Of a stretch of DNA of 64,000 bases, positions 44,700 through 56,177 are shown one piece after another. Every line of letters starts with the position of its first letter. The first letter of the stretch is position 1. Position numbers and translations under genes: made by a program. This stretch comes from Heterodera schachtii (lineage: Eukaryota; Nematoda; Chromadorea; Rhabditida; Heteroderidae): NCBI GenBank assembly GCA_023374025.1, contig SIJG01000005.1, positions 2,501,850 through 2,565,849 of the forward strand, given 5' to 3'. The notes beneath the pieces were generated by a model that worked only from the letters and a program-made list of their open reading frames with translations, ran no database searches and was not told where the DNA came from.

Positions 44700-45802
44700 G
44701 TGAAGGGAAAAAGCAAAAAATGAATGTTTAGAAGAAATATTTGTGTGCGTCAGGGATGGAGCGTGGACAGAAAAATCCCGCGGTCGCGAATCACGCAAAA
44801 AAATACCATGAATCGCAGATCGCGCAAAAAATTGCCGCGAATTGTGCATTTAAAACTCAAAATTTCCCAACTTTTTAAACATACCTTTTTTAATTTTTTT
44901 TTATTATTAAAAATTAATTAAAATCACGGGCCTTGCGACGGGACTGGATGGGAGGGGAGTCGGTCAGTGTCCAAATTTGCGAAGGAGTTCCAGTTATGCA
45001 AACCATATGATTCATTTTCTTTTTGCTTTTCTAAACGCTTTTTTCGGCGCTATTTTTTAAAAAACCTTTTGGGAACGGGGGGGGGGGGAGTCCGGTGTTG
45101 CCGATAGGCGCCGTCGGGAAAAATTTTTAGAAAATTGAGTGTAATTTGTTAAACATTTTGTCCAAAAAATGACCAATTTTATTATGATTTAAAGCCAATT
45201 TTTAAGAAAATTTGTTTTTGGTCAGTGTCGACGGAGAAAAATTGGAATTTGACAGAATTCTTTTTTGTTTTAAAAATCTGAATATTTATTAAGAGAATCT
45301 CTTCAAAAAAATTCTTTGTAAAAATTAGTCACAAAAAAGCCGCGGAGTCCCAAATGGCCTCGGAGTTCTCACCCATTTTTTTCATATTTTCAAAAATACA
45401 AATTTTTCAACAAAAAAAAATCAGTTTTTTAATTTTAAAGCTTTTTTCGGAGGGGGGAGGTTACGATGCGGAGGAAACTGATTCGGGGGAGGGGGAAGGC
45501 AGAAGTGAAAAAATAGTGCAACCGTTTAAGACAGTCTAGGTTTTTCATTGATGGATAACTTATTTGACACGCTTTTTTATGAAAAAAAAAATTGGTGGAA
45601 AATGGTAGAGTGATGATCGATGGACGGCGCCAAGAAATGGGAAATTTTTTTACTAAATCGGGGAAAGTGACAAAATTTCATTTCCATCATTTACAACCCC
45701 CCAAAGGGAGGAGGAGGAGGTACCAACACATCCCTTCAACATGTACAAATACACATTTAAGTGGCTGAAAAGGGTATTATTAATAGTAGTCATATTTCCC
45801 AC
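44700..45802. other. Repeat-rich interval
   Basis: No gene. GC-rich hairpin module near 45090-45120 (and another at 44288-44312 just to the left), a G-run at 45078-45088 and low-complexity Phe/Lys sequence. 45640-45802 is 3' flank of the truncated BTB copy. Confidence 0.45.
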
Positions 45803-46892
45803 CTCCAAGTCCAAAAGACGCGCCTGGGCATAGGCCAACAAAACATTGGACAAATTTGGAATGGGAATTTTCTGCAAACACTGACTGATCAGCCCATTGA
45901 CGCCGTATTTCTTGGCTGAAATTTAGAAAAAATGGATTAAAAAAAACAAAATTGGTGAAGGATCTTGAAAATTTTATTTCCCGTCTAATGATGGAAGACA
46001 TTCCCATGTCAAACATTTAAATTTTAAAAATATATAAATTAATTTAATCCCATTAAAAATTGGGACCCGCGTAAAGCACTGCCATGGCATTCTCTCCGTT
46101 CAATTCGCTCAAATCGTCCGCGTAAATGAAGCTGAGCATCACTTTGAACGCTGCTGCTTCAATGTCGGGCACTTCCACGGGATTTGACAGTCCGGCGGAA
46201 GGAGCGAAATTTAAAAAATTAAATCGAAAATTTGTTTTTAATTGAATGGTTTTACCATTTTTCATCTCTCCATTTTTGGTTTCAATGCAAAACATTGCCT
46301 CAAACATATCGGAAGCCGACTTCAGAATCAATTTGTGGGCTAGCAAACGCTTAAAAAAGTCATGGTAAAACACTCCCTTTGTAAAAAGTTTTTCAATTTT
46401 TGGTATAAAAACTTTTAGAGGTTTCGGGTCAGAGAATCCGATTCCGATGCCTATTCGCACATACTCCGAACCGGACTCGAAAATGTGGTCAAAAACATTC
46501 ATACTCGCAATAAAACGGTTCAAAAATGCATGAAATTGCACAAAATAATAAATGGCACAATAAAAAAAACCGTTGCAACTTAGCAAATCTCAAAAACACT
46601 CGTTAAATTTCAAAAAGTTAAACCAGAAGCAACTCAAAAACTCAATTTTTCGAACTATTTTTGCCCTAATTTTTTGACATGAATCAAAATGCAAGTGCTT
46701 TCGAACAATTCCAAGAATAATATAATTGAATTGAGAAAGAATAGAGAGATATGGTCCAAAAATTAGTTCGCTCCGTAAAAACCCACCTCTTTTCTGTCTC
46801 CGTCCCCCACCAAAAAATGCACATCCGCGTCTTCTCCCGAGCTCAACAAATGCTTCATCCGATCCGTCAAATTGCCAAAATTTAGACGACAT
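45803..46892 (-). pseudogene. Truncated BTB gene (first four exons)
   Basis: Exons 46892-46787, 46349-46256, about 46198-46067 and 45915-45803. BTB core is clear: DRMKHLLSSGEDADVHFLVG, LLAHKLILKSASDMFEAMF, PVEVPDIEAAAFKVMLSFIY, then AKKYGVNGLISQC…LSNVLLAYAQARLLDLE. BACK and MATH exons are absent. Near the start an extra ~10 bp (after MSSKF) shifts the frame relative to the ATG at 46892, and intron 2 (46255-46199) has no AG before exon 3, although it is open and reads through. Intron 1 uses GT (GTGGGT), unlike three siblings. A decaying partial duplicate; its fourth exon is the same 113-nt type as that of the intact gene at 60265. Confidence 0.72.
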
Positions 46893-48047
46893 TAGGTGAA
46901 AATTAATTGTTCAAAAAATAAATTTAAACAAATTGTTGGAAAGAATAAAACATTCTAAAAAAACAAGAAAAACTAAAATTAGGAAAGTTTTTTGTAAACA
47001 AATATGAAAAATTTCGCAATCTCCCATTTTTGGAAAATGGGGGTTTGAGCGATAGCAGAGTTTATACTTGCGGAATCCCGTTCCGCAAAAAATCCTGAGT
47101 TCCAATCTCGCAGCGGGATCAGCAAATTTGATTTTTTGTTGGGATTCAGCAGGATCCTCATTACTAGGGATGCAATTTATAGTTTTTTCACTATTTTTTC
47201 CTGAGCTCCACATGGCCTGGAATGCACGAAAAAATGTTTTTTTCGTCTGTTGTTAAGCTACTTTTCGAGTTATTAGCAACTATTTTCTAGTTTTTTATTT
47301 TTAGCCACAAAAACTATAAATTTTTTGAAAAAAAAATATTTTTGCTTTATGAATAAAAATTTGTTATGATACAGCTCTAAGAAAATTTTTTTAAATTATT
47401 TATCTCAATACTGGTATAATTTGGATAAATTTTTCATTTGACATCCATAAATTTGAAGTTTTTAGCAACTATAAATTGCATCCTTACTCATTCATTTTTG
47501 AAAATTTTAGACAGAATGCCAAATATTTTTCAAATTATTAAATTCAATTAAATTATTAAAGTCACTTTGCATCGCAAATTTCATCCAAAAATCTAAAATT
47601 TTCTTGGCGGCGCCTTCGGCTCCGCCGGAACTCCTCCCATTTCCCAAAGTTTGTTGAAAAAGCGAGCCACAAAATGTGTAAAACAAAATAAAACCATTAT
47701 GGATTGATCCCATTACAAAATTTGACCGCCGACCTTAATCCGCAAATTTGATTTTTTTTTTTTGTGTTTGAGATTCCACAGGGATCTCATTACATTTTTT
47801 GAAAATTTAATAGGACAGATGCCAAATATTTTGAATAAAATTTTAATAAATTCAATTATTAAATTAAAGCAATTTTCCTCGCAAATTTCATCAAAATTTT
47901 GTGAAGATTTTCCCGTCGGGCCTCCCCTTAAGAAAATTGCTTAAAATTTTTAAATTCTTTCACTTTTTTAGCTCCACCTCTTTCGATCTTTAGAAATCGA
48001 AGTCTAAAATGGTAAATTTTCATTTTACCTTTACCAATTCCAATGGA
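46893..48047. other. Repeat interval between BTB loci
   Basis: No gene. 47030-47125 is a second copy of the GCGGGATCC-type repeat (first at 23045-23185). Two GC-rich module copies: 47605-47630 clear, 47910 region degraded. Confidence 0.5.
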
Positions 48048-48395
48048 ACGGGCCAGTTCCGTCTGAGCCAAGTTTAGACCATCATAACTTTTTTTCTTTG
48101 TTGACCAAATCCAACAAAGTTGGTATCATTCGAAAGCTCTTAACAAGCTCTATCGGCTTCCCAAAAATCACAAAGAAATACTGACATGTAAAAAAGATAT
48201 AAATTAAAAAATACAAAAATTCTGACTTTTTCATAATATTCATGTTGCAACTTTTTTAAAAATTGTTTAATCGCTTAGAAATAGCTTATTAAAAGCTTCT
48301 AAATATTAGCTTTCGAATGATGGCAATTTTTAAAATTTGACTTACTGAAAAAAAAAGTTATAATGCTTTAAGCTTGGCTCAGACGAAACTGACCC
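48048..48395. repeat. Fold-back palindrome
   Basis: Outer arms 'ggccagttccgtctgagcca' (48049-48068) and the inverse 'tggctcagacgaaactgacc'; inner arms contain 'ttggtatcattcgaaagctc' and 'agctttcgaatgatggcaa'. Same family as 13758-14111 and 55617-56043. Confidence 0.8.
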
Positions 48396-48892
48396 CTACC
48401 AAATTCCAATGGGATTTTTATGTTTTTACATATTTTTTCTGCAGCTTCGTTATGACGAGAGAAGAAAGCATTTTCTCCGAACAATTTTCGAATTAGAGCG
48501 ACTTATAAAAACACATATTTTGGCATTTTGGCAAATAAAAATATATCACATTCTTGTCATTTGTTAAAACATTTTCAAATTTTTTTATTTACTTCGAATG
48601 CCGAATAACCAAAATCAAATTCATTAATTCTTCATTGGATTTCGAATATCTGCTGGAATTTTCAATTTACAAAAAGACCAATTTTACCCTAGAACACTTG
48701 AAATGTATTTGATTTGCGACTGTGCGGGCGAAAATGATAAAAATGAGATTTTTTGGAATTTTATGCAAAAGCAAAAACACACTTGATTTTTCCAATTTTT
48801 AGCACTTATTTTGGCATTTTTTGAACTTTTTAGCACATTATAATTTCCGTATTCAGCTTCTTTTTTTTGCGATTTCTTCTTAAAAAATTAAC

Positions 48893-51405
48893 ATGTCCAG
48901 TAGTTTGGTGAATCGGATGAGGCGGATGTTAAGCACTGGCAAAGGGGCGGACGTTCACTTTTTGGTTGGGAAGGAAAAGGAAGTGAGTTGAACCCACAAA
49001 AGTTGATTAATCCATAATTCTCAACAAGACCATAACCAGAAAAAAAAATTCCAGATGGGTTATTTAGTCTGAATTTACTAATGTTTTTTTAATTTTCATC
49101 CCCTGAGAAAAGGCAGAAGCTTTTAGCCTGCAAATTTCCAAAAAATTTCGTCAATTTTGAGCAAAATTCGAGCCAAAAAAGTTGGAAAATCAGGTTTTTT
49201 GAGTTCTTCTGGTCGTAATTTTTTGAACTATAAGCAAATAGAGAACATTTACAGCTTTCGAATGAATGGATGACAATGTTTGATTGGATGACAAAGAAAA
49301 AAAATTATAGTCAAAAAATTGGATGGGGCCGAACTAACGGGTTCCGATAAAATGCATAATTGGCCCCCCTTTTTGCCAAAAAAAAATTCAGTTTTCTCAG
49401 TTCCATCAGCAATCTTTTTAAATTTTTATCAAAACATTTAAAATTGGTAATTCTTTTGAAATTTATATATATGAATCATCTGGGTTTAAAACTTAAAATT
49501 GAATAATTCCTTCCATTTCTATTCCGAGTTTATTTAGCTTTTGAAAGCACACAAATGCATTATGATGTGCGCTTCTGATGTGTTTGAGTCGATGTTCTTC
49601 CCTAAAGCAAAGACAAAATGTAAATAAAAAAAACATTTGCAATAATATTTTAAAAAAATTCATTTTTTAATATCTTTAGCCTCTGCCGACTGTCCTCCCG
49701 TAATTGAGGTGCCCGATGTTGAAGCAGAAGCGTTCAAAGTGATGCTCAGCTTCATTTATGCGGAAGATTTGAGCGAATTGAACGGACAAAATGCCATGGC
49801 AGTGCTTTACGCCGGTGGAAACATTACAAAAAAATATTTTTATTTTTAAACATTTTTAGCCAATAAATACAACATTTCTCTGCTGGTCAAAGCTTTATTG
49901 GATTTCCCGATTAACGAATTGTCAAATGTTTTCCTTGCCTTTGTCGAAGCTCGTCTTCTCAACGAAAATGTTCAAAAATAAATATAAATTATTTAATTAT
50001 ATTACTTTATTTTAAGGACTTCTCTCGTCGCTGCTTGGATTACATTGACCAAAACGCTGAAACTTTATTTGAATCAGAGGAATTTTTACAAATTGATCAA
50101 AATTTGTTGTACGAAATTTTCGGACGTGACCAATTGAAAATCGACGACGAACTCACCATTTGGAATGCTGTACTAATTAACATTTAAATTATATTAAAAT
50201 GCTAATTTATTATTTTTCAGGCAATTCGTTGGGCGGACGAAAAGTGCCGTCAAAATGCCACCGAATGTTCTGCTGCGAATCGTCGTTCTGCGCTTGGCCC
50301 GGCACTTTTCAAAATTCGTTTCCCACTGATCACAAAAAGGGAATTTTCGCTAAATATTGGTAGTTTTTTGTGTTAATCCGATCGGTTGTTGGTTGGGGTC
50401 AAGACTCCCGTTTTCGGGTTTTTTTGTGTTTGCGGTTTTAAAGTCTCATAAAATCATTTGCTGAAAAGTATCGCTTGGTTAAGTTTGTAATTTTACCAGA
50501 TTTTGGTCACTAATTTATCGGTTAAGATTATTTGTCAAGATATTTTTGTACGAATTCTAATACGTTCGTCGTAAGGGGTGCGGCTGTAAAAGAGGGAGGA
50601 GGGTCGGTGTTGAGTGGGTCGTAACGAAGGGGGTTTGGACCTTCGTATGAAAATTGGACCCGAGACACCCCCCATGGTCGATATTTGAATTATTTAAAGT
50701 TTAACGACAAATCTTGTAAACAAAAATAATTATTTCATTTCCCCGCAGTGACCTCCACCATTCTGACAATGGAAGAACTGCTCGCCGTCTTCCAATACCA
50801 TTGCCACCCGAATCTCCGCGGTGCGCCAGGACAATACCCAATGGCATTTCCGTGCCATGGACGCTTTTCTGATGAAAATGGAAGGCACACTTTCGATGGA
50901 CATTGAGAAATTGTCGGAATTTGCGCGAGAGAGAAGTGAACAGTAGCCGTTACAGCGACGGCATTTACATAAAGGGATTGCCATGGAAAATCGTGGCAAA
51001 AATAAATGCCAAGAAAAACAGAACGGAGAAATGGCTGGGCTTTTACCTTTTGTGCACCGCTCAAATAAATGGTGCAATAAATTCAATTTAAATTTAAAAA
51101 TATAATTTCTTTACGATTAAGATGCAAAAATGATCTGCAAATGTTCGGTAACCTATCGAATTGTTTCACAAAACGACGAAACGGAGGATTTTACGAAAGA
51201 AAGTGACCATGTTTTTAACAACAGATCGTACTCCAATGGATTCCCATTTTTTATTACTTTGACGGTAAATGGAAATTAAATACCAAGCCTTTTCATCGTT
51301 TAATAAATTTAAAAAATTAAGGAATTGATGGACACGGACAAAGGATTTTACGACCAAAATAAGGACAAAGTGACCCTGGCCATTGATTTTAACGAATTGG
51401 CCTGA
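48893..51405 (+). pseudogene. BTB-BACK-MATH gene with two frameshifts
   Basis: Exons 48893-48982, 49538-49619, 49680-49814, 49860-49969, 50017-50169, 50221-50359, 50749-51071, 51122-51264, 51322-51405. Exon sizes and wording match the gene at 33490-37539 almost exactly (MSSSL start, GKGADVHFLVGKEKE, LLKAHKCIMMCASDVFESM, VMLSFIYAEDLSEL, CLDYIDQNAETLFESEEFLQ), so these are recent paralogues in opposite orientation. Exon 7 has two separate one-base insertions, near 50880 and near 50930; between and after them the MATH wording resumes (GLPWKIVAKI, EKWLGFYLL). Exon 2 lacks 9 nt of the usual FRFDDKNA stretch. Intron 1 has a normal GT donor (GAA then GTGAGT), where the sibling has GC. The last exon is intact: ELMDTDKGFYDQNKDKVTLAIDF. 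Non-functional for the MATH part unless the indels are sequencing errors. Confidence 0.78.
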
Positions 51406-52140
51406 AGAATAAGCGCTCTCATCCAATCACTCACTCATTTTTTGTGTTCATTTGATCTTTTGAAAATTTATACAATAAAATTTATATTCATTAAATTTGA
51501 TTTCGTAAAATTGTTTCTACATATTCCAAGCTCGCCTTAACAATAATTAATGGAACAATTTATGTTTTAATTCGATTTGGGCGGGGCCGGGAATTTTGAG
51601 AAAAACGAGACCAGCGGAGAATTAATCGGGAGAGTGAATAACCCCGCTTGAAAAATAAGTTGCAGTGCGTTCGTTTCTTAATCATTACATTCGCTGTGGG
51701 CGGGCGGCAGTTAAAAACCGTTCTTCGGTTTTTGGTGGATAAGGTCACAATTTCTTTTATACTTATTCTGCTGTTGATTTCTTTACGGCATTTTTTGAAA
51801 ATTTATTTATATTTTGATTAAAATTGATCGTTAGCCATCGAATTTCGAATCAAGAATCAAATATTGTGCAAATTTTGTAGACATATTTGATTGTTTTCGA
51901 TTATCCTTCTTGTTTTTTTGGTGGGAAATGTGGTCCTCTTGTTTTTTGAGCGTATATCTATTGAAAGTTTTGGTAAAATATCATAAAACGAAATTGGTAA
52001 TTTTATAGAATTAAAATAGCATTTTTTGTGCACTTATACAGTTTTGGGTCCATATAAATAAACACACACAAAAAAGAAGATATTTGATTAATCCAATTTT
52101 ATTTCCAAAAAAAACATTTAATATAAATGAATGGAATGAA
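51406..52140. other. Convergent spacer between BTB and serpin loci
   Basis: No gene seen. Both flanking loci point into it (BTB on plus, serpin on minus), so it holds two 3' ends. AT-rich with a short GC-rich part at 51580-51740. Confidence 0.45.
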
Positions 52141-53616
52141 TCATTTGCGGAAAATCGCACTGAAAAGCACAGTGTCGTCGCGAATCAGAAAGGCACAGAA
52201 CGGATGGTCGGCGACAAAGCGAAGTTCTCTTTGTTCTGTGCCCGCTAGGCAAATCATGCCGGTGGCTGCCACGGCAGTGGTGCCCTCCTCGTTGACCTAA
52301 ATTTCGTTTTCTAATTAGGAGGATTCCTTTTCTACCCAAAAAAAAGCAATTATAAACAATTTTTGCATTAAAAAAACTAAAATCAATTTTTGGGAGTTTT
52401 GGGGTCGCTGATCAGTGCTCACTATGACCCTGATTTTTAGGTACAAAAATAAGGGGTGCACTTTATTTCCCCCCCCCCCCCCGCCGTCCGTCCCCCATCA
52501 AAAAATTAAAATTTTTTTTACTGATCTTACAAAAAAATTTCTAGGATTGAAAAATTCTCAGTTTGAAAAAAAAATTTGAAATTATTTCTGCGGCAAGGTT
52601 TTGTCCCGTACCCGGGTCGACCCCTGCCCATTTTTCGAATTTTTTCTTCCAAGTCATGGAAATATGCTCGCAAGATTTTTGGGATAGCTGATCATGAATC
52701 TGGCATCCTTGTTTTGCTAGCCCCCTCGAAAAATTTTAAAGTTTCAAAAAATCATAAGGATTTGTTTAAATATATGACCGGGTGTCATCAGCAGGAGTCA
52801 AAACAAACACCATATTTGTGATCAGTGATCTGACTCAAACCCCTAAATATTAACTTTTAAATTTTTTTCGAGGGGGGTAGCAAAACACGAAAGCACCTCC
52901 ATTACGACCAATTCCGAATCCGGACCCGAATTTGAACAAAAAGAAGCAAGATTCAAATTTTTTCAAAATTCTATTTTTTGTCTAAAATTGTTTGTCATGT
53001 TTTTTTGAAGCACTGATGCTTTTCATTCGTTTCCATGTATGTATAAGGCATACTTGTTCACCTATGGTATAAGGTGAGGGAAAAAAGAGAAACTTGAAAA
53101 ATTTCGACTTTTTGTTCGAGTTCGGGTCAGGTCGGAATTGGTCGAAATGTGTGACGGATTCGTCAGCAATCCCGAAAAGCCTTGAAAGCATGTTCTGATT
53201 TTTAATTTTCGGAAAATGGAGGGTTGGGGTGAACCATTTTTTGTTTACAAAGCACTGGAAATGTTTCTGTGTGTTTTCGGGGTCGCTCATAACGAATCTG
53301 TCATTTATTCCGGCCAAATTCGAATTGCGGGCCGAATTCAAACATAAAACCGAAATTGCAAATTTCTCGATTTAGAATTTTTCAATAAAAATGTGATGAA
53401 ATATCGAAAATCCCAACCCTTCGCCAGCAGTTGGCCCATTTCTTCGCCGGTGTTTTGCTCGGCGCCCGCGTAAACCATGGACAAAGTGACGGCGACGGAA
53501 AACGGCGAAACAACGCACGAACGGTCGTCGGTGGACACCTCACGCAGCAAATTCAACGCAAAATCGGCCTGTGCCTCCAAAATGAGCGGCGCATTTGGCG
53601 TTGGGGGAGAAGACAT
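52141..53616 (-). pseudogene. Serpin gene with missing middle
   Basis: Serpins are suicide inhibitors of serine or cysteine proteases. First exon 53616-53418: MSSPPTPNAPLILEAQADFA, then SVDDR-like CVVSPFSVAVTLSMVYAGAE, the classic helix B/C start of the family, ending at donor GTTGGG. Last exon 52296-52141 after TTTAG: VNEEGTTAVAATGMICLAGT…FVADHPFCAFLIRDDTVLFS then stop, giving a full inhibitory-type hinge (EEGTTA) and the FADHPF signature. About 200 residues that belong between them are not present in the 1.1-kb gap, which is made of fold-back repeats. Either an internal deletion or a gene eroded by repeat insertion. No signal peptide, as in other nematode serpins. The related tail at 42020-42126 suggests a duplicated locus. 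Confidence 0.72.
52893..53335. repeat. Fold-back repeat of the GGACCCGAATT family
   Basis: The left part 'accaattccgaatccggacc' (52900 on) is inverted near 53110-53150 ('gggtcaggtcggaattggtc'), with spacer sequence between. Same family as 59521-59795 and 63462-63768. It occupies the place where the missing serpin exons should be. Confidence 0.65.
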
Positions 53617-54485
53617 TAATTATTGGCGGATGAGAGGCAATTTGAAGGAAATCGAAGAGATTAAGACGAAAATGAGATAAAAGCTAAAATAAATAAATAA
53701 ATATACATAATATCTAAGAGACCACAAAACCATACAAGTTACTGAAAATTGACAAAAAATAGAACTTATTAAATTTTTTCTTAATAAATTTTGCTAGAAA
53801 AATTATATTTTGTAATATAGCGTGTGAAAGATTTAAAAAATGATAAGAAGATTGTTTTGGTTTGGTCGAAAAAAAAGTTATAGCCCAAAAATTTGGGCCT
53901 GGCGCCGAAACGACCCAATCCCTTTTTTAAAGGCGCGTTTAAAATGCAAATTCGGAATCAAATTTTGATTATTTTATGTAGATTTTGGGATTTCTTTCAC
54001 AGTTGAAATTGTACAAATTTCCAAAAACCCCTTAAGTTGTATCTAATCTTTGAACTAAAATTAATTTTTTTTCAAATTTTGGGTAATTTCACTAGTGATT
54101 TAGTCCCGGCCCAAATGGCCGGGACCGGGACTTGGAAAATCGACTCGGGGGAGGGGGGATCTCGGGACTTGGGAAAAAGTCGAAATATAGAAATTTTTTA
54201 ATTAAATTTTTTACAGGCTAAATAATTTTTTCAAAAAAAGTTACAGCCAAAAACATACTTTTTTGAAAATCTGCCCACAGATAAACCAACAAGTACCATT
54301 TAATTTCGCTGAAATTTGCGAGTAATAGTAAAGAAGTTTTTGAGCTGCCGAATGATACCAGAATTAATTAATCCTTAAATATGCTTTTTATGGTCTTGTA
54401 AACTGCAATAAAGCCCAAAGTAATTCGGTCGCAAATAAAGCATTTTTGGCGTTAAAAACTTCAGCTGACGAGTTCAAAATGTACC
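53617..54485. other. Interval without gene
   Basis: AT-rich, with fold-back-family words (54330-54380 'ctgccgaatgatacc') and a short 'cccggcccaaatggccggga' palindrome at about 54105-54125. No coding evidence. Confidence 0.45.
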
Positions 54486-54877
54486 GACCTCTTTTGAACT
54501 GGCCGAGCGGCCTCAAAATCTCCACCATGTCCATAGCTTTGTCCCACTAATAGCTCCTCAGCGGCCTTGCCGGCCATTGTGGCACGAAGGACCATATTCA
54601 GCTCGTCAATAGAGCAAGTTGGTGTTCAATTGGTGTCGAGTGGGTTAAGCCCAAATTGCCATTGCTTGGAACTATTGTTGTGGAGATAAAGTCCTCTGGC
54701 ATTCCTTCCGGCAGAATAATTGCCAATGAATGGCCAGCTTCATGTCCAGCTGTCAGCGCGGGCGTGTCAGTTTCATTTATCCGCGCCAAATCGATGCCAG
54801 CATAAAATTTGTGCTTTTTGCTCCACCATCTTTTTGCAGCCTTTGAAGCTTTTGATCTTGGTAGCATTTTTGTTCCT
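54486..54877 (-). pseudogene. FtsH/YME1-type M41 peptidase fragment
   Basis: Membrane AAA metalloproteases of the FtsH/YME1 type end in an M41 zinc-peptidase domain; this is part of that domain only. After an ACCAG acceptor: …TPALTAGHEAGHSLAIILPEG…TIVPSNGNLGLTHSTP, then, one frame over, SIDELNMVLRATMAGKAAEELLVG. HEAGH is the zinc-binding HExxH with the catalytic Glu, and AGKAAEEL matches the usual GGRAAEE. The frame breaks near 54605 (stop at 54600). No AAA ATPase part in the window. Degenerate copy. Confidence 0.7.
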
Positions 54878-54899
54878 GGTATAGTAAAAAACAACAAGA

Positions 54900-55616
54900 T
54901 TTATTTGGTGTGACATCCGACCCTTATTGTACAATTAAGAAAATATAGAACATGCTATTAACAAAGCAGAACGGAAACACACAATAAAATCAATTAGCCA
55001 CCACAAATACTTTTAGAAATTAGAAAATCCAGTTTATATACTGTATAAGCAAGTATTTTTCATTCCATTTTAATGTTGCTGATTATTAAGTTGCGATCGA
55101 GTTGGAAATAATTTTTAATAGTCAATTTCATAAAATTATTGTATGTACGTACAGACTACCACAATTCTAAGTTCCGATTTGAATTACTACTTGATTTGAA
55201 ATATATAACGATTTTTCGCTGTGAGACCACCAATTTCCTTTCATTTCATGGATTCTAGAGAATCTATTGTAAATATGTATGAAAAATAAGCACATTTATT
55301 AGTAAATTTTCAATAATTTCAATTAGAACAGTATTATAAAATTCAAAATAATATAATATAATTAAAAAATTATTATTAGTTAATTATGTAATTAGTCCCC
55401 CACCCTCCCACAAAATTTATTCAGCTAATTTCAGTGAATGCTTCGTCCTTTTCCCCGACATCATTCACTGTTCTATTCAAACACACAACAACTTCTTAAC
55501 AAATAAAATACATTAAAGCCAAACGCACTGATTGATGCTATTGTAAGTGCAACCCTTTGATACTTTTTTTTTACCAAATAAACAGATTGGCTCTGCAAAA
55601 TATCGAGAACCCATTT
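54900..55616. other. AT-rich interval
   Basis: Nothing recognised; AT-rich with short A/T-only stretches. The frame at 55473-55727 overlaps the fold-back repeat and is a by-product. Confidence 0.45.
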
Positions 55617-56043
55617 AAGCGTGCTGGGACGTTTCGTAAAATCCGCCACCTTGGGCGTTTCGTAAAATCCGCCATTTTTGCAGTTTTTTCGACAAAACAT
55701 GGCATAACTTTGCTTAAAGGCACTCAAATTTTACATTCTTAGTACCATTTGATAGCAAAGCTTTTCCTCTATTAGCCTGCAAAATTTAAAACAAAATTAT
55801 CAAATTTAAACTAAGTTATGGCAAAAATAGTACTTATTTTCATACAACTTTAGAAAAAGTTGACCAAATTTTTTAAAATTTGGTACGCTAATAGAGGAAA
55901 AGCTTGGCTACCGAATGGTACCAAGAATGTAAAATTTGGTTGATTTTAAACAAAGTTATGCCATGTTTTGTCGAAAAAATTGCAAAAATGGCGGATTTTA
56001 CGAAACGCCCAAGGTGGCGGATTTTACGAAACGACCTAGCACC
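55617..56043. repeat. Fold-back palindrome with doubled outer word
   Basis: The outer arm contains 'cgtttcgtaaaatccgcca' twice (55634 and 55659) and its inverse twice at the right (55989-56032). Inner arms include 'gacaaaacatggcataactt' and inverse, and 'tagtaccatttgatagc' against 'gctaccgaatggtacc'. About 430 bp in all. Confidence 0.85.
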
Positions 56044-56177
56044 CATTTAACGATAATTGTCTTCGGTAAAAATTTGACCAAAAAAGCTGACCCAAACCCA
56101 ATTAGTACAGAAAAATTTTCTCAAAATTTCTCTCCAACTATTTTTGGATAGAGCCTAAAATTATAAGCCCTACATAT

